In this document: piece by piece, positions 35,101 to 42,797 of the stretch
Position numbering within the stretch: the stretch's first letter is position 1
Layout of the letters: each line of letters starts with the position of its first letter
NCBI RefSeq assembly: GCF_000732725.1
Contig: NZ_JPNB01000001.1
Coordinates: 1,054,001 to 1,118,000, forward strand
DNA length: 64,000 bases
Direction: 5' to 3'
DNA from: Kineothrix alysoides
GTDB lineage: Bacteria > Bacillota > Clostridia > Lachnospirales > Lachnospiraceae
Position numbers and translations under genes: made by a program
The notes under the pieces: model-generated
Told to the model about the DNA's origin: nothing
Databases searched by the model: none
Seen by the model: only the letters and a program-made list of their open reading frames with translations

Positions 35101-38100
35101 ATAGGTGGTGGTGAAAATGGTGCAGGCGGAACTGCAACAATAACTGGTGGCATGATTAAAGCTGTTAAAGGTACAGATGCACCATATGACATAGGGAGCG
35201 GTAAAGGTACTGGACTTGCAAGCGGAACAAACACCTTCATAGGTGGCTCCATAAATGTGGTCAGCGTTTCCTCTGTGCCAACAGATGGAACGGAGCCTGT
35301 ATATTTAACTACTGTGGATGTCATCGATAATAATGGGCTGAGTCTTTTAGATACTACGGTTTCTTTTACCATGCCTAATGGTGTTAAATTTGACACTGCC
35401 ACTGACAGTGAAGGCAAGCTCTATCCTTGGCTTCCAATGGGCGATAATATAACCGTCACTATTACCAGTGGTGGAAAAAATTATACAGCAACTGGTGATG
35501 TCACAATTGCTGGCCCTAACAAAATGACAACAGCGCCCACAGTAACCAGTGTAACAGTAACACCGGCGACCGCCACTGTCCAGAAAGGGGAAACGCAGAC
35601 TTTCAACGCAACGATTACAGGGATAAATAACCCGGCACAGACTGTGACATGGGATATCCAAGGTAACACAAGCATAAACACGGGCATCGACAATACAGGG
35701 AAGCTTACAGTTGCAACTGGTGAAACAGCAAGCACTCTGACAGTCACAGCTATCTCCACAGCAGACAATACCAAATCAGGTACTTCAACTGTTACCGTAA
35801 CCGCATCCGATACTTCTCCAACGGTAACAAACGTTAAAATTACACCTGCTACCATTTCGGTGCAAAAAGGGAGTTCGTATACCTTTGCCGCAGTTGTAGA
35901 AGGAACCAATGATCCGTCACAGAGCGTAAAATGGGAGATAACAGGTAAGAACAGCGCTGATACAACCATAAATAATACAACCGGCGTATTGTCCGTTGCG
36001 TCTGACGAAAACTCGGACACACTGACGGTAACTGCCACATCGGATGCCGATACTTCAATATCGGGCACCGCAACCGTTACCGTGACGAACGTACCGGCGA
36101 CGGTAACCAGTGTTACCATTGCGCCGAAGCCGGTTTCTGCAACGACAGACAGTGCTATCAGCTTTAGTGCAACAATCGTAGGGATAAATAATCCATCTCA
36201 GGCGGTAGAGTGGAGCGTATCAGGGAATAACAGCTCCGGTACAACCATAAGTAATATGGGCGTACTGACCATCGCAGCGGATGAGACAGCAACGGCACTG
36301 GCTGTCACGGCGGTATCCGACATTGATAACAGCAAGTTTGATACGGTGACAGTGGACATAACGACCATATCGCCGCCGGCAGCGACGGTGTCTGATGTAA
36401 CCATAACCCCGGATAATGTTACGATTACAAAAGGAACTACCTTTAGCTTTAGTGCTTCTGTTACGGGAACAAATAGCCCGTCACAGACCGTAACCTGGGC
36501 TGTGTATGGGAATAGTAGTTCGAGCACCATCATCAATGATTCCGGTGCGCTTGCGGTAGCGGCAGACGAAACGGCAGCCACACTGACGGTAACGGCCACC
36601 TCCGCAGCGGACAATGCAGTATCTGATACGGCTACGGTAACCGTTGCAGCCGTATTGTCTCCAACCGTGGATTCGGTTACAGTCAGCCCATCGACAGCGA
36701 CCATAATTAAGGGTAATACACAATCCTTTACAGCAACGGTGACCGGGAGTAATGATCCTGCGCAGACGGTAGAGTGGAGTGTGTCTGAAAATAACAGTTC
36801 CAGTACCACCATAAGCAGCAGCGGCTTGCTTACCGTGGGCTCGGATGAGACGGCAGCGGTCCTGACCGTGAAAGCTTTATCCACCGTTGACAGTACCTGT
36901 TTTGATAAAGCAACGGTTGTGGTAACAACGACACCGACTCCGGTAGCCACCGTGTCTACTGTAACAATTACACCAACTTCGGCTACTGTGTCAAAGGGCA
37001 GCACCTATACCTTCGGCGCGGTTGTAGCGGGAACAAACAATCCATCTCAATCAGTAAGCTGGAGCGTGTCCGGTAATAATAATGCAGGAACCATCATCAA
37101 TAGCTCCGGTGTGCTTACGGTAGAGGCAAACGAGACGGCAACCACGCTGACAGTTACAGCTACCTCCGTGGCAGATGATTCAAAATCCAGCGCAGTTACG
37201 GTAACAGTATCTGATACAGCATCAACCGATCCGACCGTGGATGCCGTAGCGGTCAATCCGCTGACAGCCAATGTAGTCAAAGGCGGCACAGAAGCCTTCA
37301 GCGCGGTGGTTTCGGGCAGCAATAGTCCCGCTCAGACAGTAACCTGGAGTGTGTATGACAACACGAGCTCAGGCACGACCATAAACAGCAGTGGCTTGCT
37401 TACCGTGGGCTCGGATGAGACGGCAGCAACACTGACAATAAAAGCTGAGTCCACTGTGGACACCTCTAAATCCAGTACGGCAACGGTTACGGTAACAGAT
37501 GCCTCGACACCGGCACCCACTGTAACGGTTGTAACAGTGATTGCCAGCAGCAGCAGCGTCCTGCCCGGAGCAACACTGAACTTTACGGCAACGGTGGCGG
37601 GAACGAACAGTCCTTCTCAGGAAGTGACATGGGCAGTAAGCGGCAACAACACTGCCAACACGAAAATCACCAGTGCCGGGGTACTCACTGTTAGCTCCGA
37701 TGAGACAGCAACATCTCTTACCATCACAGCCACCTCGATCCTCGATAATATAAAGTCGGGTACGGCAACCGTCACGGTAACACCTCTGGTAACCGTATCA
37801 TCGGTTACCGTGTCTCCGTCAAGCGGCAGCGTACAGACCGGAGGAACAAAGACCTTTACGGCAACGGTTACAGGTACGAATAATCCGTCCCAGGAAGTGA
37901 CCTGGAGCGTGAGCGGGAATAACGGTGTCGGAACCACCATTAGCAGCAGCGGTGTACTTACCATTGCTTCAAGTGAGACGGCAAGTACACTGACGGTCAA
38001 GGCTGCCTCAATCCTTGACAGCAGTAAATACGGTACCGCTGCCGTCACGGTTACGCAAGCCAATACTACCACTCCAACCACCGGAGGCACCGGTGGCGGC

Positions 38101-39636
38101 GGTTCTTCTGCCAGTCCTTCCACGGATAAAACACCTACGGTACGGGTGAAGAAAAAGCCGGATCAGCCGGTTAGTGCAGGAATCAGTGTCACTGCAACAG
38201 TGGATAAGACTGGACTTGCGACGGTAACAGTTCCTGAAAACTCCATCACAAGTGCCATTACAAAGGCAAAGGCCGAGGCAAAGACACAGGACAAAACAGA
38301 AAATGGCATAGGAATAGCTGTTAATGTCAAGCTGCCTGGCACGGCAAAATCAACATGCATTGTATTGACACAGTCAACCTTGAAAACGCTGATTGACGCC
38401 GAAGTAAAATTACTCGAAATAAACGGGGCACCTGCATATCTGTCATTTAACTTGGAAGCCCTCAAAGAAATTCAGAAACAAAGCAGCGGAGACGTAACCC
38501 TCAGCCTTACTCCCGTAACTTGCCTTACCGGTAATGCAAAGACACTGATCGGAAGCAGAGCTGTATACAATATCTCCATCAGCTATAGAAAGGATGGAAA
38601 GACCGTAAGTATCACCTCGCTGCATAGCGGCAGTGTTACCATCTCCATCCCTTACACACCAGGAAAGAAAGAGACGGTAGGCTATCTGTTCGGAGTTTAT
38701 GTGGACGGAAACGGCAAGACAACACGCATTCAAAACTCAACCTATGACGTGAACAGCAAGAGCATTATTTTTGACAGTAACCATTTTTCCATCTATGGCG
38801 TAGGTTATACCGCTCCAAGTGAAAAATTCACGGATGTATCCGCCCATTGGGCGAAGGAATTCATTGACTATGTAGTTGGCAGAGGACTCCTTTCCGGTAC
38901 GTCTACCACTACTTTCTCACCGAATACGTCTATGAGCCGCGGAATGCTCGTTACAGTGCTCGGAAAAATGGCCGGTGTAAATGTAAGCAGCTATCAGACC
39001 TTCAGCTTTACCGATGTGGATGCGGAAGAATACTATGCGCCATACATTGAATGGGCATGTAAGAACGGTGTTATAAGCGGCGTTGGCAACAGCAAATTTG
39101 CTCCGGATCGTGCGGTTACCCGTGAAGAAATCGCATTGATACTCAGCAATTACGCAAAAGCCACCGGCTATACCCTCCCTGTTACCCGTGAAGCAGTTGT
39201 CTATGCAGATGCGAACAGTATCAGCAGCACCTTCAAGGAAGCAGTACAGGCCATGCAGCAGGCCGGCATCATGATGGGCGGAAACGATAACAAATTTAAT
39301 CCCAATGCAAATGCGACCCGTGCCGAGGTTTCGGCAATGCTGACCCGGTACGTCAAACTGACCATTAACCCGGATACTTCACAGGGCTGGGCTTTAAATG
39401 ATGCAGGGCAGCGTATGTATTATCAGGATGGCAAAGCCCTGACCGGCTGGCAGGATATCGGCAGCGGAGATAAGAAAAAGCACTATTTCTTTACCTCGGA
39501 TGGTATTATGATATCCGGCAAGTGGCTCAAGATCGCAGACAAATGGTATTATTTCTACAAAGACGGTTCTCTTGCGGTCAGCACGAAAGTTGACGGTTAC
39601 GAAGTAGATGCAAACGGTGTAAGAAAAAACAAGTAA
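32122..39636 (+). CDS. Giant S-layer-anchored surface protein / adhesin (2504 residues)
   Basis: A signal peptide (about residues 1-37, ending VNAEN) shows export. Three N-terminal units (about 40-460, 525-780, 810-1065) each open with a beta-rich LTFNITGSTARV-like strand set and then carry many GGAGIGGG and ITISGG repeats, suggesting right-handed beta-helices. A 120-residue linker domain leads to nine tandem Ig-like repeats (about 1137-1978). A Gly/Ser hinge and a beta domain (about 2012-2230) come next, then three SLH domains (about 2232-2415; FTDVSAHWAKEFIDYVVGRG type) and choline-binding-type wall repeats (GWQDIG, WYYFYKDGSL) at the C-terminus. It has two wall-anchoring systems and no LPXTG. 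AAGGAG before ATG. Flanked by an IS110 remnant and a c-di-GMP riboswitch. Likely a fibrous adhesin; ligand unknown. Confidence 0.93.
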   Translation: MKIPFKRSCKKTIQVLLVTATLVVVFLQAFYLPVNAENTIIDISSYWGKETTHNISNEGTIDLTAFPSTEAGKLTFNITGSTARVTILGGGRTYTNLCIMIGEGAYVTLNNVSIDNTNFENTSPVIVNDNNADNRLMFSGENTLTGGAARPGITVLNSGGIINNITIDKSNPGLPDKSCILNVNGGTGAAGIGGMQNRDCGSITIKGGTINATSNENSVCSGAGIGGGAKGNGGKVTISGGIVTARGAKGGAGIGGGANPDNWTTNGGAGGEITITGGVVRAYGSGVEIGKYGGGTISGGGAGIGGGAGYNYGGVGGKVIISGGTVTAIGAGGGAGIGGGRIASGGDVNISGGIVYAESSDGGAGIGGGGSGSGFLNKTGGNGGLVTITGGTVEAVAYGSGCDIGNGNYGEGAKIYFSGGSIRSDVFNCAPVVSITDTRSVDRNVVTIPNISSATAVSYTVDGGETKYASTDSLGRLYLWLPGENDEKVYDLSVTILADPSKTYSLKTDPIVYKWGKPEIYTITDNRTIDLANFFSKPDASNLTIAASGSTAEVKIVGDANITYKNLRITIDKGAHVTLYNVNIDNSTCSVEYSPVEAGDSNTGNTLYIMQMNKLTGSKNMPGVFVAEGTNLNIFRSSDPMTGTARLYANGGADAAGIGGKNGGGAGSISFNNGSVTAVGNGGGSGIGGGNNGIGGTVSVVNAIITAQKGSNATYDIGGGQGVAGGKTYIGSGVIFASNISNVPEVSTSDSTQLGKKSLKLGDTSTNTNSMIINNQYNCGNIKTDSYGYLNLYFTKGTHSVFCYDVSKLFITSDSSSDYLTVTRLEGFSNTGYSADSSGDINISESGSYLISGNTTTFKSSIKVAPDINVDITLDNVKLSSNTSGLSLDSNTTVNLTIKGMNTLSGGASFPGITVPETSTLNIEGTDTDSLTVDGNGSAGIYNGGIVNIEGGKITANGGASGAGIGGSKNDAGGNITISGGIVTVTGGNGAAGIGGGENGAGGTATITGGMIKAVKGTDAPYDIGSGKGTGLASGTNTFIGGSINVVSVSSVPTDGTEPVYLTTVDVIDNNGLSLLDTTVSFTMPNGVKFDTATDSEGKLYPWLPMGDNITVTITSGGKNYTATGDVTIAGPNKMTTAPTVTSVTVTPATATVQKGETQTFNATITGINNPAQTVTWDIQGNTSINTGIDNTGKLTVATGETASTLTVTAISTADNTKSGTSTVTVTASDTSPTVTNVKITPATISVQKGSSYTFAAVVEGTNDPSQSVKWEITGKNSADTTINNTTGVLSVASDENSDTLTVTATSDADTSISGTATVTVTNVPATVTSVTIAPKPVSATTDSAISFSATIVGINNPSQAVEWSVSGNNSSGTTISNMGVLTIAADETATALAVTAVSDIDNSKFDTVTVDITTISPPAATVSDVTITPDNVTITKGTTFSFSASVTGTNSPSQTVTWAVYGNSSSSTIINDSGALAVAADETAATLTVTATSAADNAVSDTATVTVAAVLSPTVDSVTVSPSTATIIKGNTQSFTATVTGSNDPAQTVEWSVSENNSSSTTISSSGLLTVGSDETAAVLTVKALSTVDSTCFDKATVVVTTTPTPVATVSTVTITPTSATVSKGSTYTFGAVVAGTNNPSQSVSWSVSGNNNAGTIINSSGVLTVEANETATTLTVTATSVADDSKSSAVTVTVSDTASTDPTVDAVAVNPLTANVVKGGTEAFSAVVSGSNSPAQTVTWSVYDNTSSGTTINSSGLLTVGSDETAATLTIKAESTVDTSKSSTATVTVTDASTPAPTVTVVTVIASSSSVLPGATLNFTATVAGTNSPSQEVTWAVSGNNTANTKITSAGVLTVSSDETATSLTITATSILDNIKSGTATVTVTPLVTVSSVTVSPSSGSVQTGGTKTFTATVTGTNNPSQEVTWSVSGNNGVGTTISSSGVLTIASSETASTLTVKAASILDSSKYGTAAVTVTQANTTTPTTGGTGGGGSSASPSTDKTPTVRVKKKPDQPVSAGISVTATVDKTGLATVTVPENSITSAITKAKAEAKTQDKTENGIGIAVNVKLPGTAKSTCIVLTQSTLKTLIDAEVKLLEINGAPAYLSFNLEALKEIQKQSSGDVTLSLTPVTCLTGNAKTLIGSRAVYNISISYRKDGKTVSITSLHSGSVTISIPYTPGKKETVGYLFGVYVDGNGKTTRIQNSTYDVNSKSIIFDSNHFSIYGVGYTAPSEKFTDVSAHWAKEFIDYVVGRGLLSGTSTTTFSPNTSMSRGMLVTVLGKMAGVNVSSYQTFSFTDVDAEEYYAPYIEWACKNGVISGVGNSKFAPDRAVTREEIALILSNYAKATGYTLPVTREAVVYADANSISSTFKEAVQAMQQAGIMMGGNDNKFNPNANATRAEVSAMLTRYVKLTINPDTSQGWALNDAGQRMYYQDGKALTGWQDIGSGDKKKHYFFTSDGIMISGKWLKIADKWYYFYKDGSLAVSTKVDGYEVDANGVRKNK
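35533..38060 (+). repeat. Nine tandem Ig-like repeat units in the adhesin gene
   Basis: Each unit is about 93 codons and follows the pattern SVTVTPxxxxVxKGxTxxF, TATVxGxNxPxQTVTW, then SGNNSSGTTISSSGxLTV and DETAxxLTVTATS. Units 5 to 9 are the most alike. Repeats of this type allow length change by recombination, so repeat number may vary between strains. Confidence 0.85.
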
Positions 39637-39697
39637 CAACAAACAAAAGTACGGAAGAATATATCAGAGACAAGAAATGTGGGACATATCAATTAAC

Positions 39698-39801
39698 AGA
39701 ATAGGGACAATGGTCAACCCATTGAAAGATGGTGGGGACGCAAAGCCGTAGGATCTAAGACGTTCTTAAACGTTATTGATAACCTGGTTGCCGATAGTCA
39801 T
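39698..39801 (+). ncRNA. Cyclic di-GMP-I (GEMM) riboswitch
   Basis: The class hallmarks are all present in order: a first hairpin with a GAAA loop (CCCATTGAAAGATGG, 39718-39732), the invariant GACGCAAAGCC (39737-39747), AGGATCTAAG after it (the tetraloop receptor side), a variable second arm, and GGTTGCCGAT (39786-39795) closing the aptamer. The aptamer begins about 60 bases after the adhesin stop codon and runs straight into a terminator. No gene starts directly behind it: next come a family B repeat and a MerR gene with its own promoter. Confidence 0.9.
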
Positions 39802-39803
39802 AC

Positions 39804-39837
39804 AAAAGCGGATTCAATTTTGAATCCGCTTTTTCTT
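39804..39837 (+). terminator. Expression-platform terminator of the GEMM riboswitch
   Basis: Perfect 13-base stem AAAAGCGGATTCA (39804-39816) / TGAATCCGCTTTT (39821-39833), loop of four, then TTTTCTTTT. It starts directly after the aptamer. A near copy of the hairpin lies at 40847-40876 behind the MerR gene. Confidence 0.85.
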
Positions 39838-39849
39838 TTGCGCGCCAAG

Positions 39850-39907
39850 CAAAAGCTGTGCTGCCAAAGTATTTGTTTGTGAGAGTGTGCGAAGCACACT
39901 TTTGTTC
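39850..39907 (+). repeat. Repeat family B, copy 2
   Basis: 58 bases related to 26677-26733, with a better hairpin in this copy (AGTGTGC/GCACACT). It lies between the riboswitch terminator and the MerR promoter. Confidence 0.7.
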
Positions 39908-39933
39908 TATAATAAAAAAATGTGATATAGGTA

Positions 39934-39964
39934 TTGACTCTTACATAGTGTTATACTTTATTAT
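39934..39964 (+). promoter_or_regulatory. MerR-type promoter with 19-base spacer
   Basis: TTGACT (39934-39939), 19-base spacer with imperfect dyad symmetry around ACATAGTGTTAT, TATTAT (39959-39964). Over-long spacers of 19 bases are the hallmark of MerR-controlled promoters, so the gene downstream probably regulates itself. Confidence 0.7.
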
Positions 39965-40006
39965 AAATTTGAGCTCAGGAATTCACATATGTGAAAGGAG
40001 AAATAA

Positions 40007-40825
40007 ATGATAAAAATTGGAGATTTTTCAAAATTGTCGAGAATCAGCATACGTATGCTCAGGCATTACGATGAAATCGGGCTGCTGGTACCGGCCTCCA
40101 TAGATGCTTTTACGGGATATAGGTATTATAGTGAGGCGCAGCTTCCATTAGCCGAGCGAATCCATGTGTTAAAAAATATGGGATTCGGTCTTGCCGTCAT
40201 TCAAGAAATCTTGGAAAAATTTGATGATGCGCAGGAAATGGAGAAATTCTTACAGGTAAAGCGAAGAGAGCTGGAGGAAGAGGAGAACGCTACGAAGCAG
40301 CGGATTATACTTCTCGACAATGCGATAAATTGGTTGAGAAAGGATGGTAATTTTATGGATTACACAGTATCGTTAAAAATATTGCCTGAAAGATATGTGG
40401 CTAGCATACGTCAGGTTATACCCAGCTATGGCAGCGAAGGAATGCTTTGGGGAATACTCGGACAGGAGGGTGGTCCTCAGAATATTCAGCCGGATAATCC
40501 GTGCTATAGCCTGGCAATCTTTCACGATGAGGGCTATAAAGAGAAAGATGTGGATGTAGAGATTCAGTTTTCTGTAGTAGGAAAATATAAAGACACGGAG
40601 CATGTAAAGTTCAAGACAGTGGCCCCGATTCAGATAGCTTCTGCGACGTATAAGGGAAGCTATGAGCAGATTACCAGGGTGAATGAAGCGGTCGCTCATT
40701 GGGTTATGGGAAACGGATATGATTTCGACGGAGCGTCTTTTTGCATTTATCATGTGAGTCCGCACGATGCGGCAACAGAGGATGATCTGGTTACGGAAGT
40801 ATGCTATCCGGTAAAAAAGAAATAG
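40007..40825 (+). CDS. MerR-family regulator with GyrI-like effector domain
   Basis: 272 residues. An N-terminal winged helix-turn-helix (about 1-70: IGDFSKLSRISIRMLRHYDE, then GYRYYSEAQL) and coiled coil (about 75-112) form the MerR part; residues about 118-272 are a GyrI/BmrR-type effector-binding domain (VSLKILPERYVASIRQ; IASATYKGSYEQI). Members sense hydrophobic or cationic drugs and twist their 19-base-spacer promoters open. Such a promoter is directly upstream. AAAGGAG before ATG. No transporter follows on this strand, so the regulon may be only itself or lie elsewhere. Confidence 0.92.
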   Translation: MIKIGDFSKLSRISIRMLRHYDEIGLLVPASIDAFTGYRYYSEAQLPLAERIHVLKNMGFGLAVIQEILEKFDDAQEMEKFLQVKRRELEEEENATKQRIILLDNAINWLRKDGNFMDYTVSLKILPERYVASIRQVIPSYGSEGMLWGILGQEGGPQNIQPDNPCYSLAIFHDEGYKEKDVDVEIQFSVVGKYKDTEHVKFKTVAPIQIASATYKGSYEQITRVNEAVAHWVMGNGYDFDGASFCIYHVSPHDAATEDDLVTEVCYPVKKK

Positions 40826-40844
40826 TCATATATATTTAAGGACA

Positions 40845-40878
40845 ACAAAAGCGGGTTCAGTTTTGAATCCGCTTTTGT
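40845..40878. terminator. Bidirectional terminator between the MerR gene and potD
   Basis: AAAAGCGGGTTCA (40847-40859) / TGAATCCGCTTTT (40864-40876) with A-runs and T-runs on both sides. It closes two convergent units and is nearly identical to the riboswitch terminator. Confidence 0.85.
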
Positions 40879-40897
40879 TCCATTAATAAATCATATA

Positions 40898-41959
40898 TCA
40901 GTTCGATTTTACTTCTTTCCACAGATCGTTATAAAGAGCATCGCCGTCGTCTCCCAAATACTGGAAGGTTTCCAGATTGGAATACTGTGATAAATCAGGG
41001 AATGCGATGGCAGAGTTTTTAATTTCTTCATCCTCAATCAGCGCTCTTGCAGCATCGTTGGGAGTAGAATAGGTAATATATTCAAAGTTTTTCAGGGCAA
41101 TATCCGGACGGCACATGAAATCGATGAATTTTTCCGCATTTTCTTTGTTCTGAGAATTCTTTGTCACCACCCAGGAGTCGATCCATATGTTAGTTCCTTC
41201 CTTAGGAATCACGTATTCCAAATCGGGATTCTCTCGCTGTGTGAAAATAGCTTCGCCGGAGTAGATAACTCCGATAGCCGCTTCGCCTCCGATCATCTTG
41301 TCACGTACCTGATCGATGACATATGCCTGAACGAGGGGCTTTTGTTCTATTAAGGAATTCTTTGCCACATCCAGCTCGGCAGCGTCCGTGGAATTCATGG
41401 AGTAGCCGTTTAATTTAAGAGCCACCATAAATGCGTCGCGGACGGAATCCTGCATTAAAATATTGTCCTTATACTTTTCGTTCCATAATATGCTCCAGCT
41501 GTCCACCGGTTCATCTACCATGGTCTTATTGTAAAGAATTCCTACGGTTCCCCAGCAATAGGGAACGGAATATTTGTTCTCCGGATCGAACTGCTTTGCC
41601 TGATCCCAATACTGTTCGCCGATGTTGGCTTTCGCGTTAGGCATATTATTGAAATTTAACTCGGCCAGCAAATCATTTTGGATCATCTTTTGAATCATAT
41701 AATCAGAAGGGCAGATAACATCGTATTCGGAAGCACCTGCTTCGATTTTCGGATACATGATCTCGTTGGTCTCGAACTCATCGTAAACGACTTTTATTCC
41801 GGTCTCTTCTTCGAACATATCCAGTACGTCGGGGTCCATATATTCGCCCCAGTTGTATACGATAACCTCACCGTTTGCACCGGAAGAACCGGTGCCGCAG
41901 CCTGCGAGAGATAAGAGCACTGCCGTAGACATACATAATATAGATAAATGTTTTTTCAT
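40898..41959 (-). CDS. potD: Spermidine/putrescine ABC transporter substrate-binding lipoprotein
   Basis: 353 residues from ATG 41959. A lipoprotein signal with C21 in LSLAGCG is followed by the PotD fold: VIVYNWGEYMDPDVLDMF at the mature N-terminus, YDVICPSDYMIQKM, and GVIYSGEA. It binds polyamine outside the membrane and hands it to PotB/PotC. The ribosome site GGAGGA at 41975-41970 fixes the start; the open frame extends upstream to 42058 inside potC without one. Last gene of the XRE-potABCD unit. Confidence 0.95.
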   Translation of the reverse strand: MKKHLSILCMSTAVLLSLAGCGTGSSGANGEVIVYNWGEYMDPDVLDMFEEETGIKVVYDEFETNEIMYPKIEAGASEYDVICPSDYMIQKMIQNDLLAELNFNNMPNAKANIGEQYWDQAKQFDPENKYSVPYCWGTVGILYNKTMVDEPVDSWSILWNEKYKDNILMQDSVRDAFMVALKLNGYSMNSTDAAELDVAKNSLIEQKPLVQAYVIDQVRDKMIGGEAAIGVIYSGEAIFTQRENPDLEYVIPKEGTNIWIDSWVVTKNSQNKENAEKFIDFMCRPDIALKNFEYITYSTPNDAARALIEDEEIKNSAIAFPDLSQYSNLETFQYLGDDGDALYNDLWKEVKSN

Positions 41960-41992
41960 TGCGGTAATATCCTCCTTAGATGTTAATTTATT

Positions 41993-42023
41993 GTTACTGC
42001 GAAGCCGTAGGCTGAAGAGTAAC
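41993..42023. repeat. Small hairpin between potC and potD
   Basis: GTTACT (41993-41998) and AGTAAC (42018-42023) enclose a partial AGCC/GGCT stem. The outer arms match the ends of repeat family A (GTTACT...AGTAAC) but the rest does not, so it may be a decayed or different element; it could also tune potC/potD mRNA. Confidence 0.4.
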
Positions 42024-42026
42024 GAT

Positions 42027-42797
42027 TTAAGCTTTTTCTTTCGGCGCTTTATTGACAAGGAATAGAAGCAGCAATACGGTTACAAAAATAATAGTAGATA
42101 ACGCGTACATTTCCGGTTTAATTCCTTTTTTTACTTCGGTATAAATTTTGGTGGACAGCGTGTCGACGCCGGCACCCTTGGTGAAGTGCGTAATGATGAA
42201 ATCGTCCAGGGACATGGTAAAAGCCATTAAAAATCCGGACAGCACCCCGGGCAGTATATCAGGAAAGACCACCTTGAAAAAAGCCCGTACGGGAGATGCG
42301 CCCAAATCCAGGGCAGCCTCATAGGTGCTGGGACTTATCTGCTTCATTCTCGGCATGACGCACAGAATCACGTAAGGAATATTGAAGGTGATGTGGGCCA
42401 GCAGAATTGTTCCAAGTCCGAATTTAAGTCCTAAGCTGATAAAGAGCAGCATAAGGGAAATACCCGTAACGATATCCGCGTTCAGCATGGGAATATTGGT
42501 AACGCCCATGATGATAGTACGGTTTCTCTTGCTCATGTCGTTTATGGCGATGCAGGCGATGGTTCCGATGATAACGGCAATGAAGGAGGATACGAAGGCA
42601 ATCAGAAGAGTATTCCAAAGAGCCTGCATGATTTCTCTGTTTTCGAAAAGCGAAAAATACCATTTTGTCGTAAAACCTCCCCATTTCGCCCTCGTGCGGC
42701 TGGCATTAAAGGACAGCACCATAAGAGTGGCGATAGGAGCGTAGAGAAAAATAAAAATCAAAGCGATATATATTTTTTTGGCAGTTGTTCTAATCAT
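42027..42797 (-). CDS. potC: Spermidine/putrescine ABC transporter permease PotC
   Basis: 256 residues, six membrane helices. The EAA loop that docks on the ATPase reads EAALDLGASPVRAFFKVV at about residues 158-175. The N-terminus IFIFLYAPIATLMVLSFNAS is typical of PotC. Start overlaps the potB stop by four bases (ATGA), so translation is coupled. Confidence 0.95.
   Translation of the reverse strand: MIRTTAKKIYIALIFIFLYAPIATLMVLSFNASRTRAKWGGFTTKWYFSLFENREIMQALWNTLLIAFVSSFIAVIIGTIACIAINDMSKRNRTIIMGVTNIPMLNADIVTGISLMLLFISLGLKFGLGTILLAHITFNIPYVILCVMPRMKQISPSTYEAALDLGASPVRAFFKVVFPDILPGVLSGFLMAFTMSLDDFIITHFTKGAGVDTLSTKIYTEVKKGIKPEMYALSTIIFVTVLLLLFLVNKAPKEKA

Noticed and set aside
36198-37322. Long minus-strand frames opposite the Ig-like repeats of the adhesin (also 35481-36119 and 37617-38123)
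   Set aside because: They are repetitive mirror images of the Thr/Val-rich repeats, have no ribosome sites and lie wholly inside a clear gene.
35533-38060. Tandem repeats that might be taken for a CRISPR or satellite array
   Set aside because: The period is about 280 bases, in frame, and encodes Ig-like domains.
39698-39837. GEMM riboswitch controlling the MerR gene directly
   Set aside because: The MerR gene has its own 19-base-spacer promoter downstream of the riboswitch terminator, and a repeat lies between, so direct control is not the simplest reading, although read-through cannot be excluded.
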